DNA of 64,000 nt from a bacterium HR28 (GTDB lineage: Bacteria; Chloroflexota; Chloroflexia; Thermomicrobiales; Thermomicrobiaceae), in NCBI GenBank assembly GCA_002898255.1, contig BEIE01000002.1:620001-684000 (forward strand). Direction: 5' to 3'. Made by a program: the position numbers and the translations under genes. Shown piece after piece: positions 9,616-19,018 of this stretch. The first letter of the stretch is position 1, and each line of letters starts with the position of its first letter. Below the pieces are notes generated by a model. That model ran no database searches. It had not been told where the DNA came from and saw only the letters and a list, made by a program, of their open reading frames with translations.

Positions 9616-10691
9616 TCGAGCATGACGGGGCGCGGATGCACAGCGATCCCGAGGAGGTCGATCAAGCCGACGCCTAGCCTCTGGCACACATCGTCGACGT
9701 GTCGTTCGATGTTCCCGCCAGCCATGAAAGCGAGCGCTGTTCCCTGCACGCCCTGTGCACTGAGACGTGCCTGTACGCTCCGTTTCTGCAGTTTCGCCGC
9801 AAAAACTTCGACGTCGCGCGGATGGATCCGGGCCTTGGACTCGATGATGACCCAGACAGATTCGTCCCCACGCGCGAAACGCGCGACTACGTCGAACTCG
9901 CCGTTCACGGTGATAGTGCGCGGCCGCTCTAAGAGAGACCACCCCTCGGCCTCGAAGAAGTGAGCAATCCGCTGGGCGGCGTCGCGCTCGAGATAAGTGC
10001 CGATGAGGAAGGAAAAGCGATCCAGTTTCCGGTCGTGCTCGGCAGTTTTGCGGACCAGTTGCGCGACAGCCTCGGTGAGCTGGGCGACAGCGGCGCGCAA
10101 CTCCTGAGTACTACGCTCCAACTGTGCCGTGCGTTCCTCCTGCCGGGCGGCGATTTCTTCCAGGCGAGCGAGGCGCTCGGCGTGCTGGGCCGACAGTTCC
10201 TCGAGGCGGGTGAGGCGTTGGTTGTGCTCGGCGAGGAGCGCTTCTTGGCGAGCGGCAATCTCCTCGAGGCGAGTGAGGCGCTGGTTCTGTTCGGCAAGGA
10301 GTGCCTCGAGCCGGGCAGCGATTTCCTCGAGGCGAGCGAGGCGCTGGTTGTGTTCGGCGGAGAGTTCTTCGAGCCGGGCGAGGCGTGACTCATGTTGCTT
10401 TGACGTGGCGACAAGTTCCTGCACGGCGTTGCGCAGTTCGGCGAGTTCTCGTTCGACCTGCTCAAGGCGGGCGTCATGCCGCTGCACGGTCGTCGTGAGT
10501 TCGCGGATGGCCTGGACGAGCTCGGCCACGGCCATCTCGAGACGCGTCAAGCGTGTCCCCTGTTCGTGCACGGCGGCAGGAAGCTGCAGGAGTTCTTCCG
10601 TCAGGACGTGTCGTCGGAGTTCCTCCCGCAGTTCAGGATGTTGTTCAACGAGTTTCAAGAGCCGGCGAAACTCTTCGACGCTCGAGGCCAC
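9612..10691 (-). CDS. Coiled-coil protein with C-terminal PD-(D/E)XK-like domain
   Basis: A 359-residue protein. Most of it is a long coiled coil, including tandem 21-residue units of the type RLTRLEEIAARQEALLAEHNQ. The last 140 residues look like a nuclease-fold domain: NGEFDVVA then WVIIESKARI gives the D...ExK signature of the PD-(D/E)XK superfamily (DUF3782-like proteins have this plan). The function is unknown; a nucleic-acid or scaffold role is possible. The track start at 10781 has no ribosome binding site. I prefer GTG at 10691, which follows GGAGGAG by eight bases, with a TACAAT -10 hexamer at 10714-10719. The repeat units are also near-identical at DNA level, so copy number may vary between strains. 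Confidence 0.75.
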   Translation of the reverse strand: MASSVEEFRRLLKLVEQHPELREELRRHVLTEELLQLPAAVHEQGTRLTRLEMAVAELVQAIRELTTTVQRHDARLEQVERELAELRNAVQELVATSKQHESRLARLEELSAEHNQRLARLEEIAARLEALLAEQNQRLTRLEEIAARQEALLAEHNQRLTRLEELSAQHAERLARLEEIAARQEERTAQLERSTQELRAAVAQLTEAVAQLVRKTAEHDRKLDRFSFLIGTYLERDAAQRIAHFFEAEGWSLLERPRTITVNGEFDVVARFARGDESVWVIIESKARIHPRDVEVFAAKLQKRSVQARLSAQGVQGTALAFMAGGNIERHVDDVCQRLGVGLIDLLGIAVHPRPVMLD

Positions 10692-10918
10692 CCCAGCTGC
10701 TCCTCCGGCGGCGATTGTATCCCACGGCAGGGCAGCTGTGCGGAAAAAGGAGAAGGGATCACCAAGAGCAGAATCGTGCACCAGGTGTTCAGTTGAGTCC
10801 CCCCGTCATTTCGGGCTGACCAGTTCTTGTGTTCTTGCCTCGGGCGTCGATCGGCCCGTGTGCAGCACTGCTGCTCATACCAGGTGCCGTGCCTGTGAGA
10901 CGGTGTCGAAAGCACAGC

Positions 10919-10951
10919 GCGCACGGCCGGAAGACCGACCCGGCCGTGCGC
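10919..10951 (-). terminator. Strong hairpin downstream of trpB2
   Basis: GCGCACGGCCGG pairs perfectly with CCGGCCGTGCGC across a nine-base loop, about 90 bases past the trpB2 stop. There is only a weak T run after it on the minus strand, so termination is plausible but unproved. Confidence 0.4.
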
Positions 10952-11041
10952 CAAGGACAGAGGGGCTCTCACGCTTACCACCTGCACGGAGGCGTCGGTG
11001 AGGTGCTGCGGCAGTGGTCCCCTTGTTCGGTCGTCTCTCGC

Positions 11042-12409
11042 TCACCCGCCGACCTTGGGGAGCTCGGCGAGCGCCTGCTGGACCGCCTCCTCGGGATACT
11101 CGTAGTCTTCCAACTGTCCCGCGAGATAGGCCTGGTAGGCAGCGAGGTCGAAGTGGCCGTGTCCGCTCAGGCCGATCAAAATCGCCTTCTCCTCGCCTGT
11201 TTCCGCACAACGCCGCGCCTCATCAATAGCGGCGCGGATGGCGTGGGCTGACTCTGGTGCCGGAATGATCCCCTCGGCGCGAGCGAAGAGGACCGCACCT
11301 TCGAAAACCTTGGTCTGTGGCAAGGCGATTGCCTCGATCAGCCCTTGCTCATAGAGGTGGCTCACCAGCGGTGCCATGCCGTGGTAGCGCAGCCCGCCAG
11401 CGTGGATGCGGGCCGGGATGAACGTGTGACCCAGGGTGTGCATCTTGAGGAGCGGCGTCGTGCGTGCGGTATCGCCAAAGTCGTAGGTGTAGACACCGCG
11501 GGTCAGGGAAGGACAAGCAGTCGGCTCAACAGCCACGATGCGTACCGGCTTCCCGGCGAGCTTGTCGCGGACAAAGGGGAAGGTGAGACCGGCAAAGTTT
11601 GAGCCACCGCCAACGCAGCCGAAGATGACGTCGGGGTAGTCACCGGCCAGCTCAAACTGCCGCTGGGCCTCAAGCCCGATCACGGTCTGGTGCAGGAGGA
11701 CGTGGTTCAGCACACTGCCCAGAGAATACTTGGTGTCGGCACGGGAGGCTGCATCTTCCACTGCCTCGCTGATGGCGATGCCCAGGCTGCCAGGGTGGTT
11801 GGGGTTCTGTTCCCAAATGCGTCGACCAGCCTGCGTGTCGGGGCTGGGGCTTGGGACGCACTGGGCGCCCCAGGTTTCCATGAGCACGCGCCGATAGGGC
11901 TTCTGCTCGTAGCTGGCGCGCACCATGTAGACCTTCAGCTCGAGATCGAAGAAGGCACAGGCCATGGCCAGGGCACTGCCCCACTGCCCAGCGCCGGTCT
12001 CAGTCGTCAAGCGCCGGACACCAGCCTGCTTGTTGTAGTACGCCTGGGCGACGGCGGTGTTGGGCTTGTGGCTGCCTGCAGGGCTCACACCTTCGTACTT
12101 GTAGTAAATGCGGGCAGGCGTTTGCAGTACCTGCTCCAGCCGCCGCGCGCGATACAGTGGTGTGGGGCGCCAGAGCCGGTAGACAGCGCGGACTGGCTCG
12201 GGAATCTCGACCCAGCGCTCGCGCGTCACTTCCTGTAGGATGAGCTCCATCGGGAAGAGCGGCTCCAACTCCTCTGGGCCGATCGGCTCACCAGTCGCCG
12301 GATGGATAGGTGGCGGCGGCAAGGTGGGCAGATCGGCTGCGAGGTTGTACCAGTGGGTCGGCAGATCAGCCTCGGTAAGAACGAACTTCACCGTTTCGGC
12401 TGTGCTCAC
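11042..12409 (-). CDS. trpB2: TrpB2-type tryptophan synthase beta chain
   Basis: A 455-residue PLP enzyme of fold type II that makes tryptophan from indole and serine. [14 protein letters not shown] carries the PLP-binding lysine, [11 protein letters not shown] is the catalytic loop and [11 protein letters not shown] binds the PLP phosphate. The extended N-terminus ([18 protein letters not shown]) and the length mark the TrpB2 subgroup of archaea and thermophiles, not TrpB1, which pairs with TrpA. No trpA is nearby. The track ORF begins far upstream in the repeat region; GTG 12409 is chosen because GGAGG lies six bases before it and the protein begins as TrpB2 does. It could be used for indole salvage. 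Confidence 0.93.
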   Translation of the reverse strand: MSTAETVKFVLTEADLPTHWYNLAADLPTLPPPPIHPATGEPIGPEELEPLFPMELILQEVTRERWVEIPEPVRAVYRLWRPTPLYRARRLEQVLQTPARIYYKYEGVSPAGSHKPNTAVAQAYYNKQAGVRRLTTETGAGQWGSALAMACAFFDLELKVYMVRASYEQKPYRRVLMETWGAQCVPSPSPDTQAGRRIWEQNPNHPGSLGIAISEAVEDAASRADTKYSLGSVLNHVLLHQTVIGLEAQRQFELAGDYPDVIFGCVGGGSNFAGLTFPFVRDKLAGKPVRIVAVEPTACPSLTRGVYTYDFGDTARTTPLLKMHTLGHTFIPARIHAGGLRYHGMAPLVSHLYEQGLIEAIALPQTKVFEGAVLFARAEGIIPAPESAHAIRAAIDEARRCAETGEEKAILIGLSGHGHFDLAAYQAYLAGQLEDYEYPEEAVQQALAELPKVGG

Positions 12410-12455
12410 GCTTGTCCTCCACTCTGCTTGGCTGCACCACGCTCTTTGTCGGGCG

Positions 12456-12484
12456 ATTGTAATCGATCGGCAGAATGTGGGGAA
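12456..12484 (-). promoter_or_regulatory. Candidate trpB2 promoter
   Basis: On the minus strand a good TACAAT -10 lies 17 bases after a weak -35 (TTCCCC). The predicted leader of about 40 bases contains the trpB2 ribosome binding site. Confidence 0.3.
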
Positions 12485-12518
12485 GTGGGTCGCTGGTAGC
12501 ACGGTGTGCCGCTGAAGA

Positions 12519-12558
12519 ATTGAGGGGTCCCCATGCGAACGTACGTTCGCATGGGGTG
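12519..12558 (+). repeat. 28-bp palindrome family, copy 1
   Basis: CCCCATGCGAACGTACGTTCGCATGGGG is a perfect 28-bp palindrome inside a 40-base conserved unit that begins ATTGAGGGGT and ends GTG. An inverted copy lies at 13755-13794 and a diverged copy at 62169-62196. Copies 1 and 2 flank the CDF transporter gene. Confidence 0.8.
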
Positions 12559-12706
12559 AAAACGTGTGGCTGTGAGGTGAGGCTGTCGGCGGCAACGATG
12601 CCCCAACGACCGACTGAGACAATGCAGCGGAGCGTGAATGCACAGGTGGCCCAGGGGAGGACTCCGGTGCGTCGGAGCACCGGTGCGCGTAACCCACTCG
12701 GGCGTG

Positions 12707-13693
12707 TCAGTGACGGTGAGGTGCAGTTGTCACCTCATCAAGTGGCAGTAAGCAACTCCGCAGCCCTTCCGGTGATTCGAGCGAGCAGCCGCGGAACGCC
12801 TCGGGGAGTGCTGCTGGCTGCTCAGGCTGCAGCGTGACGTGCAGGATGCCAAAGCGATCCCGGAGGACGCGCGCCAGATCGAGCAGGACAGCTGGCCAGG
12901 GGCGCGTCTCGTCCACTTCGACGTGGCCACTGAGGGCGACAAAGCCCGAGGTCACCGTCCAAATATGGAGGTCATGGACGCCACGGACGCCGGAGACCTC
13001 GAGCATGGCCGACCGGACGTCTTCCGGAACGATGTGGGCCGGTGTTGCCTCGAGGAGCACTTCGACCGAATCCCAGAGCACGCGCCAGGCTGAACGCAGA
13101 ACGAGGAGACCAATGCCAGCCGAGAGGATGGGATCGATTGGTGTCCAATTGGTGAGCAGGATGATCAGGCCGGCAACGATGGCAGCGACCGACCCGAGGA
13201 GATCGCCGACGACATGAAGGAAGGCGCTGCGCAAATTGACATCGTGGCGGTGCAGCTCACTACGGGTGAGGAGCCAGGCCGCGGCGCCGTTTGCGCCAAG
13301 CCCGGCGACCGCGATGGCCAGCATAAGCGGCGCGTCGATAGGACGCGGGGCGAGCAGCCGTTGGGCTGCCTCCCAAAAGATGCCAATGCAGATGAGGACA
13401 AGGAAGGCTGCGTTGCTCAGTGCTGCCAGCACCTCGGCGCGGTAGAAGCCGTAGGAACGTGCAGGTGTAGCAGGCCGGCGTGCCAGCCAGCTGGCAAAGA
13501 GCGCCAGCGCCAGCGCTGCCGCATCCGTCGCCATGTGGGCTGCATCGGCAAGCAGAGCCAGCGACCCGGCAATCCAGCCGCCAATCGCCTCGGCAAGCAT
13601 GAAGGCAAGGGTAATGGCGAGTGCCCACGTGAGCGTGCGCTGCTTCTGTTCCCCACGCAGTCGGATTGGTGTGTGATGCTGATGCGCATGCAT
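12707..13693 (-). CDS. Cation diffusion facilitator (zinc-type efflux transporter)
   Basis: A 328-residue inner-membrane transporter of the CDF family, which exports Zn2+ and related metals by proton exchange. Six membrane segments are visible. The metal-site residues HMATD (in LLADAAHMATDAAAL) and HVVGD (in LRSAFLHVVGDLLGS) are in the expected helices 2 and 5. The C-terminal cytoplasmic domain contains VRGVHDLHIWTVTSG, normal for the family, and the N-terminus is His-rich (MHAHQHH). ATG 13693 follows GAGGT at seven bases; the track's upstream start lies within a repeat. The start is ten bases after the LutB-LutA stop, so the two are probably cotranscribed, although functionally unrelated. 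Confidence 0.92.
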   Translation of the reverse strand: MHAHQHHTPIRLRGEQKQRTLTWALAITLAFMLAEAIGGWIAGSLALLADAAHMATDAAALALALFASWLARRPATPARSYGFYRAEVLAALSNAAFLVLICIGIFWEAAQRLLAPRPIDAPLMLAIAVAGLGANGAAAWLLTRSELHRHDVNLRSAFLHVVGDLLGSVAAIVAGLIILLTNWTPIDPILSAGIGLLVLRSAWRVLWDSVEVLLEATPAHIVPEDVRSAMLEVSGVRGVHDLHIWTVTSGFVALSGHVEVDETRPWPAVLLDLARVLRDRFGILHVTLQPEQPAALPEAFRGCSLESPEGLRSCLLPLDEVTTAPHRH

Positions 13694-13703
13694 CCTTCCC
13701 ACC

Positions 13704-16013
13704 TCACTGAGGAATGCCTCTTGGCTCAGACGCATGGATCTGGGACGTCGCATCCACCCCATGCGAACGTGCGTTCGCATGGGGACCCCTCAATGTGCGT
13801 GCAAGGTCGGCTAGTCGTTCAGCAGCGAGCTCGGCGATGTGGACCGCGCGCTGTGGATTGCCCCGTGCGTGCAAGCTGCCGCGGATCTGCATGAGGCAGC
13901 CCGGGTTATCGGCAACGATGAGCGGTGCTCCCGTCTCGGCCGCCGTACGCAGTTTGCGCTCCAAGATGGCGGCAGACAGCCGCGGGTAGTCGAGACTAAA
14001 GGTACCACCGAAGCCGCAGCAGAAACTCGACTCCTGCATTTCGACAATTTGGCAACCCAAGACCTCGGTGAGGAGTCGCCGTGGCTGGTCGCGGAGTCCC
14101 AAAGCGTTGGCCGACTGGCAGCTGTCGTGGTAGGTCACCACCGGCCCCGGTCGTGTCCATTCCTGTGGGCCGAGCTGGGCAACCTGGTCGAGGAAGCTCA
14201 CAAAGTCGACCAGCCGCTCGGCGACGCGGGCGGCGCGTTCACGCCAGGCAGGCTCGTTGCGGAAAAGGTGCTGGTAGTCCTGGGCAATCGCTGCGTAGCA
14301 GCTGGTCGAGGGGGTCACGATCCAGTCGGCCTCGACACGTTCCAGGACCTCCACAGTCTGCCGAGCGAGCTCGAGCGCGTGGCGGCGATCGCCAGCGTTG
14401 CTGGCAACGAGGCCGCAGCAGTGCTGCTCGGGCGGGAAGACAACGCGGCAGCCGCAGGCCTCGAGGACTTGCACGGTGGCACGGCCCATCTCGGGGAGAA
14501 GCCGGTCAATAAGGCAGCCGGGGAAGAACGCGACGGTGCGTCCGACCACCTTGCTTCCCGCGAAGAGCGGCTCTGGCGCGGGACGGGCGAGCGCTTCTTG
14601 CGGTGTGAGGTGGCGGAGTTGGTCACGTAATGGTCGACGAGCCGGAGCGATAAGGTGTCGCTCACTGGTTGCCCCATTGACGAAGGGAAGCGAGCGGAGG
14701 AACCCGTCGCGGTCGGCAAACGGGGCAGCAGCGAGCGCGGCCAAGCGTGCCCAGCGGTCGCCACGCTGTGGGTCGCTCCAGCGCTCAAGCACAGCCCGCT
14801 TCATGAAGGGTAGGCCAAGCTGTTCGGCGACTCGGGCCCGGACGTCAAGGATCAACCGCGGGATGGGAATCGCCACGGGGCAGACCGTCTCACAGGCGTT
14901 GCAGGAGACACAGAGGCTCTGTGGGTCGGCCACGGCTTCGAGTCCGTGGTGGATGGCGGTGAGGGGGAGACCGATCGGCCCGGTGTAGATATGTCCAAAG
15001 AGGTGGCCGCTGACAACCTGATAGGGTGGGCAGACGTTGGAGCAGGCACCACAGCGGATGCAGAGGAGTGCCTCGCTAAGGTCAGGATCTTCCCGTGCTG
15101 CGAATCGGCCGTTGTCCAGCAGCACGATATGCAGCTCACGTGGTCCGTGGGCACCACGGACGAGCTGGATCTCGATATCGGCGGTGCGGGTTGGCCCAGT
15201 GACAAAGAGCACGCGGACGGTCAGCTTTTGCGCTGCACCGGCACGTGGCAGGACACGCAGCAGCGGTGGCACATCGTCGAGCGTGGGAACAATCTTGTCG
15301 ATGCCGACAACGGCGACGTGGACGGGTGGGAGTGTTGCCACCAGCTCGGCGTTCCCTTCGTTGGTCACGATGACGAGTGTCCCGGTCTCAGCGATGGCGA
15401 CGTTGGCACCGGTGATGCCCATATCGGCTTCGATGAAGGCGCGGCGGAGTTCCTCTCGTGCCACCTGAACGAGTTGAGGTGGATCGGGTGGGATGGGACG
15501 ACCCAGGACGCGGGAGAAGAGTTCCGCGATCTGTTCACGGGACTTATGAATGGCTGGGCCAATGAGATGTGACGGGCGCTCGCCAGCAAGTTGGACGATC
15601 CACTCCCCAAGGTCGGTTTCGACCACTCGCGCACCAGCGTGCTCCAGCGCTTCATTGAGACGGATCTCTTCAGTGGCCATCGACTTGGACTTCACGACGA
15701 GCCGTGCGCCGAGCCGCTGAACGAGATCGGCGACGTAGCGGCGAGCGTCCTCCGCAGTGCGGGCGAGGAAGACCGTTGCGCCGACCGCTTCGGCCTCACG
15801 CCGGAACTGCTCGACGAGTTCGGGCAGGCGCGCGATGGCAGCCTCTTTGCGCCGGCGCAGGTCGGCACGCAGTGCAGCGAAGTCAACCTCGGCGAAGGCC
15901 TCAGCGCGACGCTGGCGGTAACGAGTCAGCGTCCGTTCGAGTGCCTGCCGCTGGGCCTGGTTGTCCAGTGCCGCATCCAGGGCGCGTTGAAATGCCTTGC
16001 TGCGTGCCGGCAT
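13704..16013 (-). CDS. Fused LutB-LutA-type lactate utilisation iron-sulfur protein
   Basis: A 769-residue oxidoreductase subunit. The N-terminal 300 residues are a LUD domain, followed by two 4Fe-4S clusters (CIRCGACSNVCPP and CVSCNACETVCPV), then two CCG domains (FFPGCLIDRLLPE ... HCCGLVASNAGD and YHDSCQSANALG ... FCCGFGGTF). In Bacillus these are separate proteins, LutB and LutA, which with LutC oxidise L-lactate to pyruvate. Here B and A are one chain and no lutC is adjacent. ATG 16013 follows GGGAGGAA. The last 30 residues read through a copy of the 28-bp palindrome and look non-native. Iron-sulfur glycolate oxidase (GlcF-like) is the main alternative for the C-terminal half. Confidence 0.88.
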   Translation of the reverse strand: MPARSKAFQRALDAALDNQAQRQALERTLTRYRQRRAEAFAEVDFAALRADLRRRKEAAIARLPELVEQFRREAEAVGATVFLARTAEDARRYVADLVQRLGARLVVKSKSMATEEIRLNEALEHAGARVVETDLGEWIVQLAGERPSHLIGPAIHKSREQIAELFSRVLGRPIPPDPPQLVQVAREELRRAFIEADMGITGANVAIAETGTLVIVTNEGNAELVATLPPVHVAVVGIDKIVPTLDDVPPLLRVLPRAGAAQKLTVRVLFVTGPTRTADIEIQLVRGAHGPRELHIVLLDNGRFAAREDPDLSEALLCIRCGACSNVCPPYQVVSGHLFGHIYTGPIGLPLTAIHHGLEAVADPQSLCVSCNACETVCPVAIPIPRLILDVRARVAEQLGLPFMKRAVLERWSDPQRGDRWARLAALAAAPFADRDGFLRSLPFVNGATSERHLIAPARRPLRDQLRHLTPQEALARPAPEPLFAGSKVVGRTVAFFPGCLIDRLLPEMGRATVQVLEACGCRVVFPPEQHCCGLVASNAGDRRHALELARQTVEVLERVEADWIVTPSTSCYAAIAQDYQHLFRNEPAWRERAARVAERLVDFVSFLDQVAQLGPQEWTRPGPVVTYHDSCQSANALGLRDQPRRLLTEVLGCQIVEMQESSFCCGFGGTFSLDYPRLSAAILERKLRTAAETGAPLIVADNPGCLMQIRGSLHARGNPQRAVHIAELAAERLADLARTLRGPHANARSHGVDATSQIHASEPRGIPQ
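13755..13794 (-). repeat. 28-bp palindrome family, copy 2 (inverted)
   Basis: This is the reverse complement of the unit at 12519-12558 over 40 bases with one change in the palindrome centre (GTAC to GCAC on the minus strand). It lies within the 3' end of the LutB-LutA frame, about 60 bases before the CDF start. Confidence 0.8.
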
Positions 16014-16482
16014 CTCCTGTTCCTCCCTCGTTCCCGCACCCGTCAAACCACAGCGCAAGTGTAACGCTTCTTTAGTCCTCCTCGACACTACTGCTGCACG
16101 ATGTGCTCGCTAGCATGATGAGGTCACTGGCCGCCGGCTCGACGCCATGGAGTGGACGCGATGTTTCGTGCCTAGAAGGTGAATTAGACAGGTACAGGTC
16201 TCCGGGGTGCAAGACAGCACACGCTGTCCTCGGAGAGGCCGAGAGCGGCATAAGCAACCCTGTTGTTGAGGCGGTATGACCAGCGCACACAGTAGAGCGT
16301 GGTCTGTAGTCCCATGGCACCCAGTGATCGGGACGCACTGTATGGTGCTTGCGCGTCCGATAGGACGTGGTGATTCAGGCATTAGGCAGGGAGCCGTTTT
16401 GCAGAGAGGCCTGGGGGCAGGTTGAAGGACCGCGCTCGGTGTCGTGCTCCGCTGGTACATCGGTGCCGACCTTCCAACCGGC

Positions 16483-16502
16483 GGGCGCGATGCATCGCGC
16501 CC
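16483..16502. repeat. Dispersed palindrome, GGGCGCGAT family
   Basis: GGGCGCGATGCATCGCGCCC is perfect over 20 bases and is followed by CCTACAGG, the same flank as the 27851 copy (CCTACAGT). Confidence 0.75.
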
Positions 16503-16915
16503 CTACAGGAGGGGCAATGGAACAGCAATTGTCCAACGAACTACTGTCCGAACGGGCAGTGACCGACCCGCTGGTCGGCGGTGGCGATGACTCGTGTCCC
16601 GACAAAGAGGCAGGCGTGGGATGAGCTGCGCCCTACCGAAGATCAAGAGCACCGCGCACGTTGCGTCGGGGCGCAATGTCTTGCGTTGCGTCCGCGCTTG
16701 GTCGAGCGCGGTATGACGGCAGCACTGCGGAACGGCGTCGGGTTCCAGAGGCGACTGGCGCGTGGCATCGGTGTGCAGGCACATGTGGGTAGGTGCCCGT
16801 GGGCGTGTTGGCTGGCGGTTCCCCATGACCGACCTTGGTGTTCCGACCTTGTGGCTGGCGGGCACGATCACTCGCGCTCCGGCAGAAGGGTGCGCCGGTG
16901 CAGCACATCTTGTTG

Positions 16916-16934
16916 GGGCGCCATGGATTGCGCC
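16916..16934. repeat. Dispersed palindrome, second-type arm
   Basis: GGGCGCCATGGATTGCGCC, preceded by CTTGTTGG, resembles the GGGCGCAAT-ATTGCGCCC half that follows the first palindrome in the better copies at 20258 and 27999. Confidence 0.5.
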
Positions 16935-17133
16935 GGCGCGCTCCGAGAAACAGGCGAGTGTGATGCAGCATGCCTGCACCCGGCCCGGTGTGTCGCGATC
17001 GAATCGGTGCTGACCAGTCCCACGTCAGCCAACAGGCAATTGGGCAAAGGGGGCTTGCCCGCTGGCCGGAATTTGGAGCGTTGTACACTACCTTGCAGTA
17101 CTGTCCGGCCGGTTCTTGTATGAGGGAACGGCT

Positions 17134-18777
17134 ATGCGCGTCATCGATCTGCTGCAGCTACCGATCTTGCAGGGGACACGAGTTGTCGCCGGGGATGCCG
17201 GCTTGGAACAGCGAGTGCGCTGGGTGCACGTGGTCGACCTGCCGGACCCGCTGCCGTGGATTGACCGCGGCATGCTGATGCTGAGCACTGGTATTGCCTG
17301 GCCGCGTAGTGACGAGGAACTCGCCGAACTGGTGCGGCGCTTGGCCGAGCGTGGGGTTGCCGCGGTGGGGCTGGCCGTGCCGCACTACTTTTCCCGCTTT
17401 CCCGACGTGATGCGGGCTGCCGCCGACCAGGTCGGTCTGCCGTTGCTTGAGATCCCTTGGGAGATCCCGTTTGTCCGCATCACCGAGACAGTCCACCAGT
17501 TGATCTTGCGGGAGCAGTGGCAGGAGCTTGAGCGGGCTGAACAACTGCACCGGGAGCTGATGCGGGCCGCCGCGCGCACACGCAGTCTCGACCGTCTCGT
17601 GCGAACGCTCGGCGAGCTCCTGGGTCGCTCAATCACTGTGGAGGAGCTGGACGGGACGCTGCTGGCCTACTACCAGCGTGGGCCCTATGAGGACGTGGCA
17701 CGACAAGTGACGATCGAATCGGGCCGAGCCCCGAGTTGGTTGCAAGAGGGGTTGATGGCACGTGGTTTTCTCCCGCCGCAGGGGACGCAGCCGTACCGTG
17801 TCCCAGCTATCCCAGAACTCGGTCTTCGTGAGCGAGTGGTTTGTCCGATCTGGCTGCACGGGGAACTTGTCGGCTTGGTCTGGATCATCGAGGGGGACGA
17901 GCCGCTGAGCGGGCTGGACCTACGGGCAGCAGAGCATGCGGCGCTCGTCTTTGCTCTGCTCTTTGCCCAAAAGCGAGAGCTGGCGCAGCTTGAGGCTCGG
18001 CTGGGCTATGCCTTCTTAAGCACGGTGCTCGAAGGACGGTTCAGCGGCTCGCCGCAAGAACTCGAGCGGGCGCGGGCACTCGGCTATGACCCGGCACGCT
18101 GCTACCGCGTCGCCGTGGTGGGGTTGGGCGAGGCTCCACTCACGGTAGAGGCGTTCCAGCGACGAGAACAAATTGCGTTGCGGGTGCGGCGAGCGCTGCG
18201 TCACTCGGGAGCTGCACCGCTGGTCGCAACGCTGCACGACCAAGTGATCGCGTTAGTCGAGCGGGAGGAGCATCTGGAGGAACTCTGGTCTGCCTTGGCC
18301 GACTGCGGTCTCACAGCGGTGGCGGGTCGCCCGCATGCCGGTCCGGAAGGGGTGCGACGGAGTTACCGCGAGGCGTGTGCATTGCTCGAGTACGTGGATC
18401 GCCCGGGGCTGTTTCGGTACGAGGATCTGGTGCTCGAGCGTGTGTTGGCTGGTGATAGCGAGGCGCGGCAGGCGTTCATCTCTCTCTGGTTGGGGCCGCT
18501 CGAGCGCGCCCGGCACGGTGATCGCCTGATCGAAACGCTGCTCCACTGGGTGCGGCATCGCTTTTCCGTCAATGATGTCGCTGCTGAGTTGGGTGTCCAT
18601 CCGAATACCGTACGGTACCGCCTTGAACAAATCGGGGAGTTGGTGGGGCGTGACCTACTCGATCCGGAGACACAGTTTGAGTTGCAGCTCCTGCTCCGTT
18701 TGCTGACCCCCAGCATGCGGAGGAACGGAGCAGACGGCCGTTCTCCTCGCGCGGACAGTTTCGCTCCCGCGGGGTGA
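17134..18777 (+). CDS. PucR-family transcriptional regulator
   Basis: A 547-residue cytoplasmic regulator. Residues 1-120 are the PucR N-terminal sensor domain (VIDLLQLPILQGTRVVAGDA, then WVHVVDLPDPLPWIDRGMLML), the middle resembles a GAF/GGDEF-like linker, and the C-terminus is the helix-turn-helix FSVNDVAAELGVHPNTVRYRL typical of the family. Relatives control purine, amino-acid or polyamine catabolism; the target here is unknown because no catabolic operon is adjacent. The start is ATG 17134, six codons inside the track ORF, with GAGGGAA just upstream. It is convergent with the PilZ gene. Confidence 0.9.
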   Translation: MRVIDLLQLPILQGTRVVAGDAGLEQRVRWVHVVDLPDPLPWIDRGMLMLSTGIAWPRSDEELAELVRRLAERGVAAVGLAVPHYFSRFPDVMRAAADQVGLPLLEIPWEIPFVRITETVHQLILREQWQELERAEQLHRELMRAAARTRSLDRLVRTLGELLGRSITVEELDGTLLAYYQRGPYEDVARQVTIESGRAPSWLQEGLMARGFLPPQGTQPYRVPAIPELGLRERVVCPIWLHGELVGLVWIIEGDEPLSGLDLRAAEHAALVFALLFAQKRELAQLEARLGYAFLSTVLEGRFSGSPQELERARALGYDPARCYRVAVVGLGEAPLTVEAFQRREQIALRVRRALRHSGAAPLVATLHDQVIALVEREEHLEELWSALADCGLTAVAGRPHAGPEGVRRSYREACALLEYVDRPGLFRYEDLVLERVLAGDSEARQAFISLWLGPLERARHGDRLIETLLHWVRHRFSVNDVAAELGVHPNTVRYRLEQIGELVGRDLLDPETQFELQLLLRLLTPSMRRNGADGRSPRADSFAPAG

Positions 18778-19018
18778 CCACATCAGGCTGGGAAGCAGCT
18801 CGGTGTCATTGCCAGGCGTGGCCAAGTTCCCGCGAGCCTCCGATTGCTAGCCCGCCAACTGGGGACGGTCGAGCCCAAGAGAGGAGAATGGCCAGTGCTG
18901 CACCCGCCGATGGCTCGGGATGTCCTAGGCTCAGAGTACGACTGACCGGGCGTCGACGGCGAGCCACAGGATGGCGATGGCGGTACAAAGCTCTGGCGGT
19001 GCCGACTCCAGGGGATGA

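Larger units (their letters stand above)
16014..17133. other. Long gap with dispersed palindromes
   Basis: There is no supported gene over 1.1 kb. A perfect GGGCGCGAT palindrome sits at 16483-16502 and a related one at 16916-16934. More degenerate versions occur around 16665 and 16858. The pucR ribosome binding site is at the right end. Confidence 0.5.
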
